DNA of 64,000 bases from Delphinus delphis (GCF_949987515.2 NC_082699.1:77069281-77133280), one strand, 5' to 3'; shown: positions 1 to 12,343, counted from the stretch's first letter. Notes: generated from the letters alone by a model not told the origin. Numbers and translations: made by a program.

Positions 1-685
1 TGTTACATGGATGGATAAAGAAAGGGGGGGAGAAAGGGGGGCTCCTTCGTGTCAGGCCCTGAAGATGACTGTCACTCAACGCATAAAAGTAGGCATTTTC
101 TTTTATTTCACAGTCTGTGCTGTGGCCAAAATATTCCGCTGAGCCTCAGCATGTTCTAATTGGCCTTTGGAGCTTCTTCTTTAACAACCAGGAACTGGTA
201 TTCAGGGTGTATAAACATAAGATTAAACCCAAGGAAGAGGTCTTGAGAGCTTGGAAAGGACTACTGGAACATTGGTAAATCCACAGCATTTGGCCAGGAG
301 CGTGACGTTTGAGGGTCAGCTACTGAAGAGTCAGAGGCACTTCTGTGTAAGCGCAGAAACAGTGCATTTCATAGCAAGGACCACTTTCGACAAATTACAT
401 TTACTGTTCTTTTCGGATTATACAAGTAGATAGGCTCACTGTAAAAAGCTGGAAAATAGAGAAAAGCACTCAATCTTATACTCTAAGGTTGGTCTATTAA
501 TTCTATAGTCTTTTTTCTAAGCACTCGTATTTTAATGTAGTTTAAATCATTATATAAGCATACATACAAGTCACTATATAAGTATTAAATATATGTGACC
601 ACACATACATATACACATAATTTTAAGACTTGCTTTCCTCTCTTAATATAGGATGAGCAATTTCGCATCATTAAAAATTAGTCTG

Positions 686-977
686 GGGCTTCCCTGGTGG
701 CACAGTGGTTGAGAATCCGCCTGCCAATGCAGGGGACAGGGTTCGAGCCCTGGTCTGGGGAGATCCCACATGCCGCGGAGCAACTGGGCCCATGAGCCAC
801 AATTACTGAGCCTGCGTGTCTGGAACCTGTGCTCCGCAACAAGAGGGGCCGCAACAGTAAGAGGCCCGTGCACCGCGATGAAGAGTGGCCCCCGCTCGCC
901 GCAACTAGAGAAAGCCCTCGCACAGAAACAAAGACCCAACACAGCCATAAATAAAATAAATTAATTAATTAATTTTA
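686..977 (+). mobile_element. CHR SINE, long form, with 13-bp target-site duplication
   Basis: tRNA-derived SINE starting ggggcttccctggtggcacagtgg. The B box is perfect (ggttcgagccc). After the conserved body it carries the extra 3' block (cccccgctcgccgcaactag, then agaaagccctcgcac) seen in the longer, older CHR subtype, and ends in an (AAATTAATT)-like A-rich tail. The flanks aaaaattagtctg at 673-685 and 978-990 are identical direct repeats. Confidence 0.93.
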
Positions 978-986
978 AAAAATTAG

Positions 987-1924
987 TCTGCAGAATATTC
1001 TATCATATGACTGCATCATAATTTACTTAACAATTCTCTATTTTACTTAACAATCTAATTTACTTAACAATCCCTATTTCTCATACTTTCAGGTATTTTC
1101 CATTCTTTAAAAACTTACTGGTGAAAAAAATCGTAACAACCATCTTTGTGCTTAAATTCGTTCTCTGCATTTATGACTGTCTGTTAGACTCCATTCTAGA
1201 GGCGGAATTACTGATTTGAGGGTGTGAAAACCTTTGAGGTTTGGAGGCAGAGGACCAAGTTCCTTCCCAGAGACTTCTTCCTGAGGTACACTACCCCGAG
1301 CAGTGCGGCGGGCACGCGCCTCTCTGCACCCTTGCCAATACTGACGATGATCAATTTTTAATCTGTGCTAGTAAGAGGCAAAATGCTGCCTCGCTGATGC
1401 TTCAATTTGCAGGTCTGTCTGAATTACTCCTGAGGCTGCACATTTTTTCAGGAGCTTATTAGCCATTTATCTTTCTTCCCCTGTGAGTGCAGCCAGAGTG
1501 CTTCTAATTTCCCACCCGGCAGAAGCGCTTCCTACGTCCAAGCTAGCCCGGAGCAAACTAGTGCTCTCTTCAAACAAAAGGTCAGAATATTTCGTAAGTT
1601 TCACTAAAAAGGCCAAATTCAGCTCATCGTCTGATAACTCAAAAAGAACTAATAACTGTCAGATGGGTGTGGACACATCCTAATACCCAGCTGTCTTCTG
1701 GTCGAATGCAAAAAGGGAGAGAGGCCCGGCTCTCAGCAGCCTTAGGGTCAGAACACACATTGGACACTGGACACCAGGATTATATTTGTGTGACCGTCTT
1801 TGGGGGGGGGGGGCTCTTTCAAACAATTTCTGACTGCGTAAGCGTCATACTATATGACCCATCTCCACCCATCAGTAAAGTGTAGCCAGGTGTGCCCACA
1901 GAACAGGAGAGGAAAAAAAAATGC
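987..1924. other. Intron with no gene seen
   Basis: A+T-rich to 1200, then mixed. A G10 run lies at about 1802. No exon signal or recognised repeat, apart from weak old-repeat texture. Confidence 0.5.
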
Positions 1925-2112
1925 AATGCAACGAACACTTATCGCACACCCAGCCCTGGGCTAGGTATTTTCAATACACATTCATCTTTTTTCCTACTGT
2001 GGCCTGAGGATGAGTGTGATTTGCTTCCTTTTACAGATGCAATGACGCTCTGTGGGCATAAACCACCTGCCCAGTGTCACAGAGCTGGCAGTCCCATCAA
2101 GAGCCGGCCGCT
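1925..2112 (-). mobile_element. MIR SINE (reverse)
   Basis: cgaacacttatcgcacaccc, agccctgggctaggtatttt and gtgtcacagagctggcagtc match the reversed MIR. A further MIR-like piece (acagatgacgaaatcgaggc) is at 2358-2400. Confidence 0.58.
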
Positions 2113-3334
2113 CAGACTCAGCGCTGCTCTGGTTTTTGCTGTATCTGGCTCTCCATTGCTTAGGCAGTGTACCTAAAAGGTAATGGTTTTTGCTCGTGCT
2201 GTTTTCAGAGCCGGCGTGGGACACAGACCCGGTGACCGCGGGCCTGCCATCCACAAGAACCAGCGCACCCCCAAACGTACAACAGCCCTCCTGCCCCAGC
2301 AGCCCCAGGTCGCGTGCTGCCAGCAGATGTCCCAAAGGCAGTGTCCCTCCTCTCCCACAGATGACGAAATCGAGGCACCAGAAGTTGAGTGGCTCACCTA
2401 GGGGCACCCTGCTTAAAATCCTGCAGCCACGGTGGCAACTCCAGGACCCGAGGATTACCCCCCCACCCAAACCCCAGAGGAGCACTGTCCACCTCTACGT
2501 CTCTATCTACGTGGGCCTGGGGCACGGTCCTGAGCCCCGCCGCCCTCCTCCTTCCTCCCCTCCAGGAAGGGCCCGGCAGCAAGGCCGGGAAACGTTTCCC
2601 AGAGCCGAGTCCTTACACGTGAGCTCTCCGCCCGCCGTGACACGCACACCGGTCCCAAGGGCCAGCACTGTCAGAGGGGGAGTCACAGCCTGGTGCCCTG
2701 GGAGGCACCCTTGCTCCAGGTGCACCCGCAGACGTGCCAAGGGGCCCCCTGGCTGGGGGCAGCAGTGCTCCCTGGTGACGCAGCAGGTCCAGAGCCCATC
2801 ACAAAGCAGCTGCTCGAAGAGGAGGCGGCCCCACGGCCGTCAGGGCCGCTTATGGAGGAACTGAAGCAGAGCTGCTGGGAGCCCCTTGTGGAGAGGAGGA
2901 CGGGAAACCCAGGAAGAGGATGGGAAACCCAGAGCCACCTAGCGGAGGTGGGGAGGGAGGAAGACCATCTACTGCAGCGGCCCCCGGAGGGGAGGGAGCT
3001 GAGGCCCCGGACGGCAGCCCACGTCCACCCCATGGGCACCGAGGCGGCAGAGGGCACAGAGCAGGGGGCCCCGGCTTGGGAGCAGACCACCTGGGCTGGA
3101 CCCCTAGCTCTGCCCCGACTTGAACATGACCTTGGCCGTGGCCCTCCACTTCCCTGAGCACCTCTGTGGAATGCGGTCGGCAGTAGTGACCTAGAGGGCG
3201 GGCGAGGGGTCAGCGTTCTTACTCAGTGCTAGTGACCACGCCATCAGAGGTCAGCTCCGCCACAAGGCTCGGTCACAGCACAAACCCTCTTGGAAGGGTG
3301 GCACTGCCTCACAGTGCAAAACCCTGCACCCAAA
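2112..3334. other. G+C-rich intron with no gene seen
   Basis: Several overlapping open frames in all phases (the longest 224 codons at 2190-2864) arise from stop-poor G+C-rich sequence. No family similarity, and no splice or codon signals. A small imperfect repeat (gggaaacccagga / gggaaacccagag) is at 2900-2932. Confidence 0.5.
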
Positions 3335-3440
3335 CTGGGGCTAATAAGCCCTGTCTTGTAAGATTTTGTGCAGATTAAGTAAGACGGTCCGCAAGTGCCC
3401 AGCACACCACAGCATCCTACAAACAGTGGCCACTGTCACG
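3335..3440 (+). mobile_element. MIR SINE 3' part
   Basis: ctggggctaataagccctgt, ttttgtgcagattaagtaag and gtgcccagcacaccacagca match the MIR 3' half in sense orientation. Confidence 0.55.
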
Positions 3441-3590
3441 ATTATCAATCCCACCTTACATATGGGGAGACTAAGGGGCTGGGAAGTTAAGGAAATAACC
3501 TGAGCTGCTCACGGAAGAGCTGAGATTCGGACCTGAATGAAGTTCTGATGCTGACCCAGCGCCCTAGCGAATTCCCCAGCCTCCTAACCG
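3438..3590 (-). mobile_element. MIR SINE (reverse), abutting an opposite MIR
   Basis: attatcaatcccaccttaca, gggaagttaaggaaataacc and gagctgagattcggacctga match the reversed MIR. Confidence 0.58.
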
Positions 3591-3719
3591 TACAGCCCCA
3601 CCACCATTCAATTCTCTTCATCTTTGCCGCATCGGAGTGAAACAGAATTAATACTGCTATTGAATGCCAATTTTCACGTTTAATTTTATGGCCAAATGTG
3701 ACAATAATAGTCAAGAGTT

Positions 3720-4170
3720 GGCACTAAAAAAAGGTGCTGTGATTTTTGAAGAGTCTATAAAAAAGCGGTGGTTTTTAAAATACCGTATCATATGATTCAG
3801 CCTTTGAACAGCTGATAACCTCGCCAGGGAAGTCATAATGATGACATTTAAATACAAATCAAGGAGTCGGATTTAGAAGGACTATCCACATATAATTAAA
3901 TTGAACCTTCATTGGGAGATAATTGATAGTTATACGACGGTATTCTAAATTTATGTGGCGCATCCTTCGGAGTCTATTTGACTATGCAGAATGCCAGCCT
4001 ACTTCTCTGTTTTATAATGAAGTACAATCCAAGTGAAAGGGAAGCGGCCAACCTTCCAGAGTCATCCATCCTGAATGAGAAGAACTTTTGGCAGACAAGA
4101 AAACGGCATCAACACTGACAACCTGGATCACACCCAAGAAGATCATTTTCACCTTAAGCCTCATAGATCA
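3720..4170. other. A+T-rich non-repeat block, possible conserved non-coding element
   Basis: Unlike the G+C-rich flanks, this has balanced sequence with TAAT and ATTTAAAT-type motifs (acatataattaaattgaacc, gatgacatttaaatacaaat) and no repeat family that I recognise. There are no useful frames. Conservation cannot be judged here. Confidence 0.3.
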
Positions 4171-5034
4171 GTTATGGTTTTTTAAAAAAAACACCTTCCT
4201 TATTATTGTTTTTAATTGAAGAGAACTGTATTCTAAAAATCAAAGCACCATCAGGGATCGCACCAAACACAAGAGTGGCAGCACCCATGGCCACGGGGGG
4301 CCCAGCATGTGCCTCACCACCACCAGCTACGTCCGTCCCCACGGCAGCCCTGGCGGGATCACACACACGTGCTGCCCAAGGCCACAGGGAAGGCAAACGG
4401 GGCGGAGGACTCTTAACCAGGCCTGGACGGCCCGAAGCCCGCGGCAGGCGAAGACGTGGGTCCGGAGAGGTGTCCCTGCTCCCCGCGCTCCGGGCACACG
4501 CAGGGCTGGTGCAGCTGAAGGACAGAGCGCTCGGCAGGGTCAGTGCAGCTCAGACACAAGCACAGGCCTGGGAGCCAGGGCTCCACCCTCTAGCTGGTAC
4601 CACGCAGAGGCTGGGATCCACCTGGAGGGGAGAAAGCTGAGGTGATGCCAGCTTCAGACAGACCCCAGCCTCTCTTGATCGCCGAGTCTGCCTCTGAGGT
4701 TCCAGCCTGTCTGAATCTCCTGTTCCTCATCTGTGAGTTGGAGGCTGTCCAGGGCCCACCGACCTCCTGCCTGGGTCTCTGTGAGTTCAGCGAAGGCCAA
4801 GGGTAGGGACTGGAGTGGGGACCATGGCCTCTTGCTGCCGAGACAGCTTCTCGGAAGAATGACCACGTGGTGTGATCATGGGCGAGGGACCAGCTGGGTC
4901 CGCAGGAGAAGAGGACCAGGGACCCCATGTGACATCCCCCGTCACACTCCCCCATACACGTGCTCCCCCGTCGTCCACACACGGGGACCCCAGGGCACTG
5001 CCCCATCTTACAGACGGGCAAGCTGAGGGCAAAC
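4171..5034. other. G+C-rich intron with no gene seen
   Basis: Overlapping stop-poor frames only. A MIR-like core (cccatcttacagacgggcaa) is near 5003. Confidence 0.5.
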
Positions 5035-5290
5035 AGTCCTCCTCCCCCAAGGACCTGCCCTCCTGGGGCCCCTCGCCTGTCCTCACCGCTTCCTCCAGGC
5101 AGCTAACTCCACTCCCTCGCTCCAAGACTCAGCCTCCCTGCGAAGCCTCCCTGCCTCCCATGCTGCCTTTCAGGCTGGCTGGGGCACCCCCGTGTCACTG
5201 TGCCCCCATCGTCCCCAGCGTCCTGCCCTCCTCCTCCCCGAGGGCGGCCAGGGCTCTGCCGACCCATCTCCGGGCCAGGGCTGCTTCCGC
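5035..5290 (+). mobile_element. Probable L2 fragment
   Basis: C-rich coding-like stretch (gactcagcctccctgcgaag, cctccctgcctcccatgctg, gtgtcactgtgcccccatcg) resembling the L2 3' end. The long frame across it is a repeat by-product. Confidence 0.45.
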
Positions 5291-5919
5291 CACAGCCACG
5301 TGTGCAGCCTCCGAATTACCCCCGCAACGCCGACACCTCCTGTATAAAACTGATATGAGTTTATTCTGTATTAGAGAAAAAGAAACAAAGCAATGCTTCT
5401 AATGTCCAGAGGCGCTGGCTCTGAAGCATCGGAGTGTCCCCTTCCATCTCAGCCAACGTTTCTGCGGAAGCACAACCCCGTACCTTGCGTTTCTGTACAC
5501 GAACAATTGTTTTGGGACCCGTTAAGTACCTTTCTCGGTGCAGAAAATAGTGCTTAATTAATAAAATGAGATTTACTCCTAACGTCATTGAGCTGCCAGC
5601 TGATGCCCCTGAAACTGCGGGAAGCAGAGTGAGGGCTGGATCCCAGCTTTCCGGGGCCACTTTTCATTGACTTCTCTCTGCTAGGCCTCCTGCGGGGGGG
5701 GCCCTTGCCATCTCGACAGGGCTGGCCGGCCTGCTGGATCCCTGCCACAGGGTTCGGCAGAGGCAGGGACAGCCGGGGCCTCTGTAGTGCGGTGGAAAGG
5801 GGCGGGATGGCAGGCCAGTGGGCTGGGGTTCAAGCGCGACTCTGCTCCTGATGGGACGTGGGATCCAGGGCGGGTCACCTGACTTCAGGGCACCCTCTGG
5901 GATGGAGAACTGTGTGGAG

Positions 5920-6240
5920 GAACGAGCACGGGCTTTTTGCAGCCACCCAGACCTGGATTCTAAATCCACGCTTGGTCACCTAGGAGCTTGGTGGCCAGAG
6001 GCTGTGCAAAGCAGTTAGGCCATGTGAACAGGGAGCACAGTACAGTTTCTTGTCCTCTGGGGTGTGTGCTGTGACCAGGAAGGTGGGCTGTAAGGTCCCT
6101 CTGGCAGCCCAGTTACCTGTGATGATTAAGAACTCACATGGGAACTGGGTATCTGACATGGGGGTTAGTCAGGATTGTGGGGAATTTGGACCACCTGGCA
6201 TATAATTGGTGATCAAAATTACAGCTATTACTTTGTGGGG
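5920..6240 (+). mobile_element. MIR-like remnants
   Basis: acgagcacgggctttttgca and cccagacctggattctaaat (5925-5965) match the MIR 5' half. acctggcatataattggtga and cagctattactttg (6190-6235) match a 3' end. The middle is too decayed to align by eye. Confidence 0.5.
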
Positions 6241-6769
6241 GGGGAGGTAAAAAAAAGTTCTAGAGTGGATTGAGATCAAAACAGGAAAGCATTTACAATG
6301 GCGTTTATGAAGTAAAAAATGCCAGGTAGATGCTAGGTACTTTATTTCTTCTTTTCACTATCGTGTAATCACAAAGAATATTACACCAAGGCTAACGCAA
6401 AAGCACCTGAGCCTCTCGCTGTGTCCTCAGCCCTGCATCCTCCACAGCTCTGCCCCCCGCTCCCAGAGGCCCCGCACAGGACAGGCTGGCGGGGAGACCC
6501 CACCAGCTCCTGCCCGTCTACCCTCACCTCCTTTCTCCCTCTCCTTCCACAGCAGGACTCACAGGGCCCCCAGCACAGGACGAGCTTGGCTGAAGCAGGG
6601 CCTTCCCTCCCCGGTGAGCACCAGAAACCATTCCAACAGTTCCCTGGATTTGCTGGGTCTCTAAGGGGCAGCTTGGGGTTTTCTCCAACGCTCCTCAATG
6701 ACTGCTCTGGGGAAGCCTGTACGAAGATCAAAATAGCTATCAGATGCTCTCCCGGTTTTCTGCTATTCT

Positions 6770-7000
6770 TTTAGTCTGAAAGACCTGGCTTCTGCCTAGG
6801 CCTGCCTCTCATCAGTTGTGTCTTTGGCGAGTTACCCACTGGGAGCCTCCGTCCTGGGCCGGCGCGGGGGCCCTTCCTAGGGAGGGGACACGCAAGTTAA
6901 CCCAAGTAAGGGTCTGGCCACGGTGCAGCCGGTGCCTCATCAGGGTTAGTTCCCGCCTGCTTCCAACCATTAGGAAACGAGCTACTTTCAAGTGGCAGGT
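6770..7000 (+). mobile_element. MIR-like SINE, decayed
   Basis: tcagttgtgtctttggcgag, ttacccactgggagcctccg and cggtgcctcatcagggttag follow the MIR order. Confidence 0.45.
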
Positions 7001-8194
7001 GGACGCACTCTGCCTGGTATGAGTGAGTGAGTCCCCGCTCCTCCCCGAAGGCCGTGCTCCACTCGGGTGGGCTGGGAGAGCCACCGAGGCGCTCAGATCA
7101 GAGCAGCAGCCTCTGCCGGGGCAGGTGGGCCGTGGCCGCCATGCATCCTTCAGTGAGAAGCGGGTGCATTAACACGCTCGGGCACCTCCGGCTCCTTTGA
7201 GTTCTCCCAGAGTAACGTGCTGGCCAGGGAGGGAGAGCTAAGGCAGCAGTGTCCCCATCGTGGAGCCTGCTTCACTCCCATCACCCTGCAGAAGACGTGG
7301 CTGCATCATGGGGCGGCCGCTACCTAAAGGGTGAGGGCACCGGCCCGCGTCCCGGCTGGCAACCCCATCACCCTGACGAAGTCGGGATCCTGCACAGCAG
7401 CTGCAGGTCAGTGACTGCGCCCGAGGGACACGAGCTGATGGGACACTTCACTGTCGTCCCCTAGTCACCTTACTCCACACGTTGGCCAGCCAACGTGCCA
7501 GGGTGGGATGTGCTGTGAGCAACATTAGGGTTCAGCGGGGTGCTGGCCGGGCTAGACTGAGGAGGGAACCTGGGACCAGCCACCTGGGACCAGCGCGACG
7601 GTACTAAGAGAGCGGTCGGCACGACGCAGGCCCTGCGCTTAGCATTCAGCGACATGGGCGAACCCGAAGCAGTCCCCATCTCCCTGTGGGAGACAGACCT
7701 CGGGCAGATGGGCTGTGAGGTTTGTGATGAGCTGTGACAAGTGTTATGCCACCGGGATGCTCGGGTGCTACTCGGCGTAGAAGGGGACGACCCGTCCTGT
7801 CCACCGGCCCTGAAGCTGCTCAGGCTGGGAGTCGGGGGTGAGGTGAGGAGGGAACACCCCAGGTACGGGAACATCACAAGTGGCAGAGCACGACGTGATG
7901 GAGCGTGAACGCTGGCTCGGCTCCCTGGACACCAGTCCGACTGCTCTGAGGGGCCTGGGAGGGACGAGGCCAGAGGGGTAAGCAGGGGCAGACCACGGAG
8001 GCTCCCACGGCCTCATCAGGGTGCGTGCACATCCCCTGCTCGCTATGGCCGAGTAGATGGCCACAGCGCCAGGCAGGTGGACCCACGCTGCAAGGAGTGT
8101 CAAAGGCTAGTTTTAAGAACAAAGGAAAAATTAAAAAAAAATAGTACAAAGAGGAGAGACTGAAGGAGGCAGAGGAAAAGGCAACTACAGAGAG
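7000..8194. other. Intron with no gene seen
   Basis: A short local repeat (cctgggaccagc twice at 7568-7592). Otherwise unclassified G+C-rich sequence. Confidence 0.5.
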
Positions 8195-8335
8195 AGAGAA
8201 CGATTACTGAGTATTTGCAGTTAGCACACACGCCCTCCTTCAAATGCAAGGTCTTACTGTCTTCACAAAGCAGAGGAGGAAACCGAGGCACAGGTGATGG
8301 TGTGGTCACCAAGCACCAGGCCTTCCTGGGCACAA
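8195..8335 (-). mobile_element. MIR SINE (reverse)
   Basis: cgattactgagtatttgcag, aagcagaggaggaaaccgag and gcacaggtgatggtgtggtc match the reversed MIR. Confidence 0.55.
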
Positions 8336-9604
8336 ACATCCTTCCACAGAGCCCAGGTGGGGATGGCAGCTTCCTCCCTGTGCCGCCCTGGCCCTGGCAG
8401 CCAGAGGCCTCCTGTGCACATGGGAGCATCCACAGGTGAGGCGCTGGCTCCTCCCTCCTGTCCAGGTGACGCCTAGGAGGGAGGCTGCCGGGAAGCCAAA
8501 GCCCAGGGCCTGGGTCCAGGGTTCCAAACTGAGAAGGCAACCTTCCTCGCTGCATCCCCTGGGGTCGCACAAGGGGGGTGGGCAGGGAGCTGCTGCGGTT
8601 TGGGGGATGGGGTTCAAACCCACTCCACTCGGCAAACACGGGGCGGAGCCAGGACGCTCACAGGTTCAACCCCAGGCCCGGGGAGATGAAGAGACAGAGG
8701 GAAGCAAACTGGAACATCGCTGGCAGATTTTTTCCTGGCAGATGCTGCTCAAGAAAGGACGTGAGAGAAATACGTGGAAGGGTTTTTGACATCTGGGTTT
8801 AAGACAGACCACGGCAGTTTCCCTCATCAAGCTCATCAGAAGCAAAAGAACCCACAGAGTTCAATAACCCGAAAATAGCTTTGGTAGAACAGTTACAGAC
8901 GGATCAGACAGTTCAAACGATCGGAATGGAGGGCAAGGATCCTGGCACATTGCCAGTGTCAAAGGTAAGTGAAAATATCCTGCATTTGCTGAAGGACAAT
9001 AACACTTCAATTATCCTCCGCAGAAATTAAAGTTCCCTTGTATAAAAATGCCCCTGTTAAGTGGAGCTGAACCTACAAAACATTACCGTGTTGTATCAGT
9101 CTTTCTGGACAGAAATATTTCTACGTTGGGATACAGATTTCCCACCTTCCACAGGACGCGTACCTGCTTCTACCTAACTAGGAGATCGAGGAAGGGAGGG
9201 TCTCAGGTAGGGGACGGGGCATCTGGCACTGTATCTGCATCTGGTGGGGGTGGTCCCCTCGCCGAGACCTTGCTCACAGCCAGGTTCCTTGCTGGGTTCT
9301 CTACAATCACGTCTCTTAATTCTCACAACCACCCCGGCGATAAATGTTATCACGATCAGTGTCCGAATCCTCTAGAAGAGGAAACCTCAGAGCCATGTGT
9401 GGCCCTGGGGGGCAGAGGAGAGGGGCGCTCTGGAAGGCGGACGTGGCCCTATGTCCTTGGAGCAAAGCCTCCTCCCATCACAGCATGTCCAGAAAGGGTC
9501 AGAGGTGCCCTGCAGACGCCAACCAGTCTCCAGAGTGGAGTCCAAAGGCAGGTGAGTCACCTCTGCTGGACTCTGTTCTCTCACCAGCAGACAGGGTAAC
9601 CCCC
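8336..9604. other. Intron with no gene seen
   Basis: 8800-9050 is A+T-richer and non-repetitive. 9290-9400 (cacgtctcttaattctcaca, ctctagaagaggaaacctca) may be another decayed reversed MIR. Confidence 0.45.
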
Positions 9605-9730
9605 GGAGAGCGTCCTGAACACTGTGACCTCAGTTTGTCATCTGTAAAATGAGCACATGATCTAGCTAAAAAAAGGTGATCTGTGGATTAATTTGGACAG
9701 TGTATTCTTAATAAGAAAGCCTTTTAGAAC
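9605..9730 (+). mobile_element. MIR fragment
   Basis: gtgacctcagtttgtcatct and gtaaaatgagcacatgatct match the MIR core. Confidence 0.5.
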
Positions 9731-9749
9731 TCCTAGTTCTTTCATTGCC

Positions 9750-10090
9750 ATTGTTATTACACGATATCTTCCCACCTGTACCTAGCGCTCCACACATCCA
9801 AAACCAGAAGCATACCACCTCCCAGCTACTCCCCTCCAGGCCCATCTCACTCCCGCATCACCCCACACACCGGGCCTGCGATCCCCCTTCCCTTTGCCCT
9901 CCAGGCCTGGGCAGCAGGCTGTGTGGACTGAACCTACCCCGTCCCCACGCCCTAGTTCAGGCCTCCTGCTCCCTTCTGCGCGGGCCACCTGATGGCAACG
10001 TCAGTCTAACTCCCAGCCTCTCCCCTCTCTGCCCTCTGCACCCTGTGTGCAGAACTCGATCACAGTGTATACAAACTGCCCTGGTTCTAA
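9750..10090 (+). mobile_element. Probable L2 fragment
   Basis: Long C/T-rich run (aactcccctcc-like blocks, ctgcgatcccccttcccttt, ccaggcctgggcagcaggct) similar to degenerate sense L2. No exon features were found. Confidence 0.4.
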
Positions 10091-10599
10091 AGGGCTCCTG
10101 CCGCCCGGAGAACAGAACTGGGGACGAGGGTGATGATGCCTAAGAAAAGTGGATGCAAAATGCAAGGGACCTCACTGTCCTGCTAAGTGGTTTCCTAGAG
10201 CTTCTAGGCTTTCTTTAGACAAAGGGGCCAAGGAGGTTTAGCAGAGGGAAGGCAGCAGCTGGGGGGGAAGGCTGGAGGGGGGAAGAGACCGATGACGAGC
10301 CCGTGTGAAGGCTAGTGCAGTGGCCCAAATCCAAACCAAAACCACCATCAGAAGAAGAAAATTTCTAAGGTATGGAATTCTCAAAGGGATTTACAAATTG
10401 GAAATTGCCCAATGACCATCTGTGTGCGAATAACATCAGTGTGACCATCAGCAAACAGTGTATACACACAGATATACTTATAAGCACAGAAATAGAATTA
10501 AGGGCGATTCCCTTGGAAAATAAAAATTAGAATACATTTCCAGAAGGTCAAAATTCTTTCCAAGAGGCCTAAGTGCCAGGGAGGAAGTCAGTTTTTACA

Positions 10600-10870
10600 G
10601 TGAGAATCCCTACCGCGTACGAGGCCTTTCCCTGCACCAGGTGCTGTGCTCGAGCCTTTCCGTCCCATCATCGCTCAGGGCTCACCGCAGACGCGGCCGC
10701 CTGCTGTGCTGAGCACTCTGAGACCCAGCTCTCATCTAACCCCCGTGAAGCCCCTGAGTGTAGCCTGTCATTCCCGTCTGTACTGACGGGGAAACTGAGG
10801 CTCCTAAGCCACCCCCGGGCTCCAGAGGGACAGTCAGGGAGCAAAGGTGGAGGCCCCGAGTGCGAGGAAG
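10600..10870 (-). mobile_element. MIR-like SINE (reverse)
   Basis: cctgcaccaggtgctgtgct, gtctgtactgacggggaaac and tgaggctcctaagccacccc follow the reversed MIR. There may be two overlapping copies. Confidence 0.5.
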
Positions 10871-10989
10871 TCGGCGGGATGCTGGGGGCGGGAAGTAGTG
10901 GGGGCCTTGGCCTTCATTCCAGAGGTACCTACACGGGTCCTCACGTCAACAACCGGCTCTTCTGATAAACCTCTTCACATGACTGCCCC

Positions 10990-11350
10990 AGAGCCATTCA
11001 CCAAGACGGCAGCCTCCACGTGCCGCCCGACACCAGCGAAGGGAGTCCGCGTGGATGGGGCCACACCAGCCTCCGTGACCCGCCCCGTCAGTCTCCAGCG
11101 CCCTCCTGCCGCCGGCACCACGAAGCCCTTACTGTCCCCACGCCGCGTCCACGCTGCGCTCAGCAGTCTGCACCTCCGGCCTCTCACCCAGCTCGGCTCA
11201 CCCTCAATCCCCTCAGCACCCGTGTTTCCAGCAGCCGCCCTGGTGAAGCACACACTGAAGACCTCCCGCCCCACCTGACCGTGCTCGGAGGACAGAGACG
11301 CGGCCTGCCTGCCCTCGCCGTCCTGGCGTCTGGCACAAGGGCTGGCACGC
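10990..11350. promoter_or_regulatory. CpG-dense patch in the intron (CpG-island-like)
   Basis: By hand count 11041-11160 contains 14 CpG in 120 bases in a G+C-rich context, well above the surrounding intron. It overlaps a probable L2 fragment (11130-11395). No TATA box or initiator stands out. It could be an intragenic regulatory or differentially methylated element, or simply G+C-biased intron; the call is tentative. Confidence 0.3.
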
Positions 11351-11395
11351 AGTCGGGGCTGAAGAAAGTGGACGCTGAACTGAGAGTCAGCCCAC
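11130..11395 (+). mobile_element. Probable L2 3' end
   Basis: acagagacgcggcctgcctg, gtcctggcgtctggcacaag, ggctggcacgcagtcggggc and tgaagaaagtggacgctgaa follow the L2 3' end order. It overlaps the CpG-dense patch at 10990-11350. Confidence 0.5.
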
Positions 11396-11734
11396 AAGCC
11401 TTTCGTGCGACTGCAGGGTCACCCGCCCGGAAGGAACCCCGAGCTGACGGATTTTAAGGCAGCTGAATGCCTCCATTTTATTAACAAGATGCTCCAATCA
11501 CACTAAGCCAGCTGCCGTTAGTAAACAGGTGCTTCTACACCTAATTGCATATTTCATCAACTCTAGGTTAAATGTCCTACGTCCTAACGTCAATGAGGAA
11601 AGCAGACAGGGACAGGAAGGGGTCAGATGTCCCGAGCGTGCCCAGCTTGGGAGAGGCAGCACAGGGGTGCGCGGCCCAGCCTCTCACCCCCCGGAGTCAG
11701 GGCAGGGGACGGATGGGGCCAGGGCTGCGGAGAC

Positions 11735-11905
11735 GCAGAGACCTGGTCTCGCGTCCTTGCTCTGCCCCAAGTCTGGGCCATCTCGGGAAGTCATCTGGCT
11801 TTCTGCAGCATTTTCTGGCTGTAAAAATAAGGACAAGGAGGCTACCCTCAGAGTATAGCCGTGAGGTTTAAAAGGCCTCGGGCCACGTGCTGAGCACTGA
11901 GGATG
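11735..11905 (+). mobile_element. MIR SINE, decayed
   Basis: gacctggtctcgcgtccttg, ttctggctgtaaaaataagg and gccgtgaggtttaaaaggcc match the MIR. Confidence 0.52.
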
Positions 11906-12279
11906 CACTCCAAGGGCGGGGCTACCTGGAATCATATCCCACCATGGACATCACCCACCCTGGCACTGATCCGGCCACAGGGAGCAGAAGGGAACCAGGC
12001 GGGCACGGAGCACGCAAACTCCTTAGGAGGCACGCGAACCCCCAAGGCCTGGGCCCGCGCACCTCCGGGCCTCAGCTGTCCCGACTCACCCGCGTGCCTC
12101 CTGCCCCGGGGCCTGCAGCGCTCGGGCTGCTGGGCCTTGACTCCGCCTCGGGGATCAGCCCTGTGAAGGCTACCCTGGCCTGTTCCCGCCTCCGCCCCAC
12201 GGGAAGTGCAGGCTCCCTGCCCTGAACACTGTGCCCACTGTTTAATAGGTGGTTAACCACACTCATGACCGTGGTGGCT

Positions 12280-12280
12280 T

Positions 12281-12343
<63 letters not shown>
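12280..12343 (+). repeat. (CA)n microsatellite
   Basis: About 32 CA units with two CG substitutions (cacacgcacacgcaca). Reading frames of C and V across it are artefacts. Confidence 0.97.

Noticed and set aside
686..977. tRNA gene call from the A and B boxes
   Set aside because: The boxes belong to the tRNA-derived head of the CHR SINE. There is no full cloverleaf or proper 3' end, and the element is flanked by target duplications.
2190..2864. 224-codon open frame on the plus strand, with overlapping frames on both strands
   Set aside because: All phases are open because of composition. The product is a Pro/Ser/Arg-rich chance sequence with no family likeness.
12072..12341. Frame beginning with a Cys-Val repeat
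   Set aside because: Translation of the CA microsatellite. The same applies to 12667-13065 and 32691-33104.
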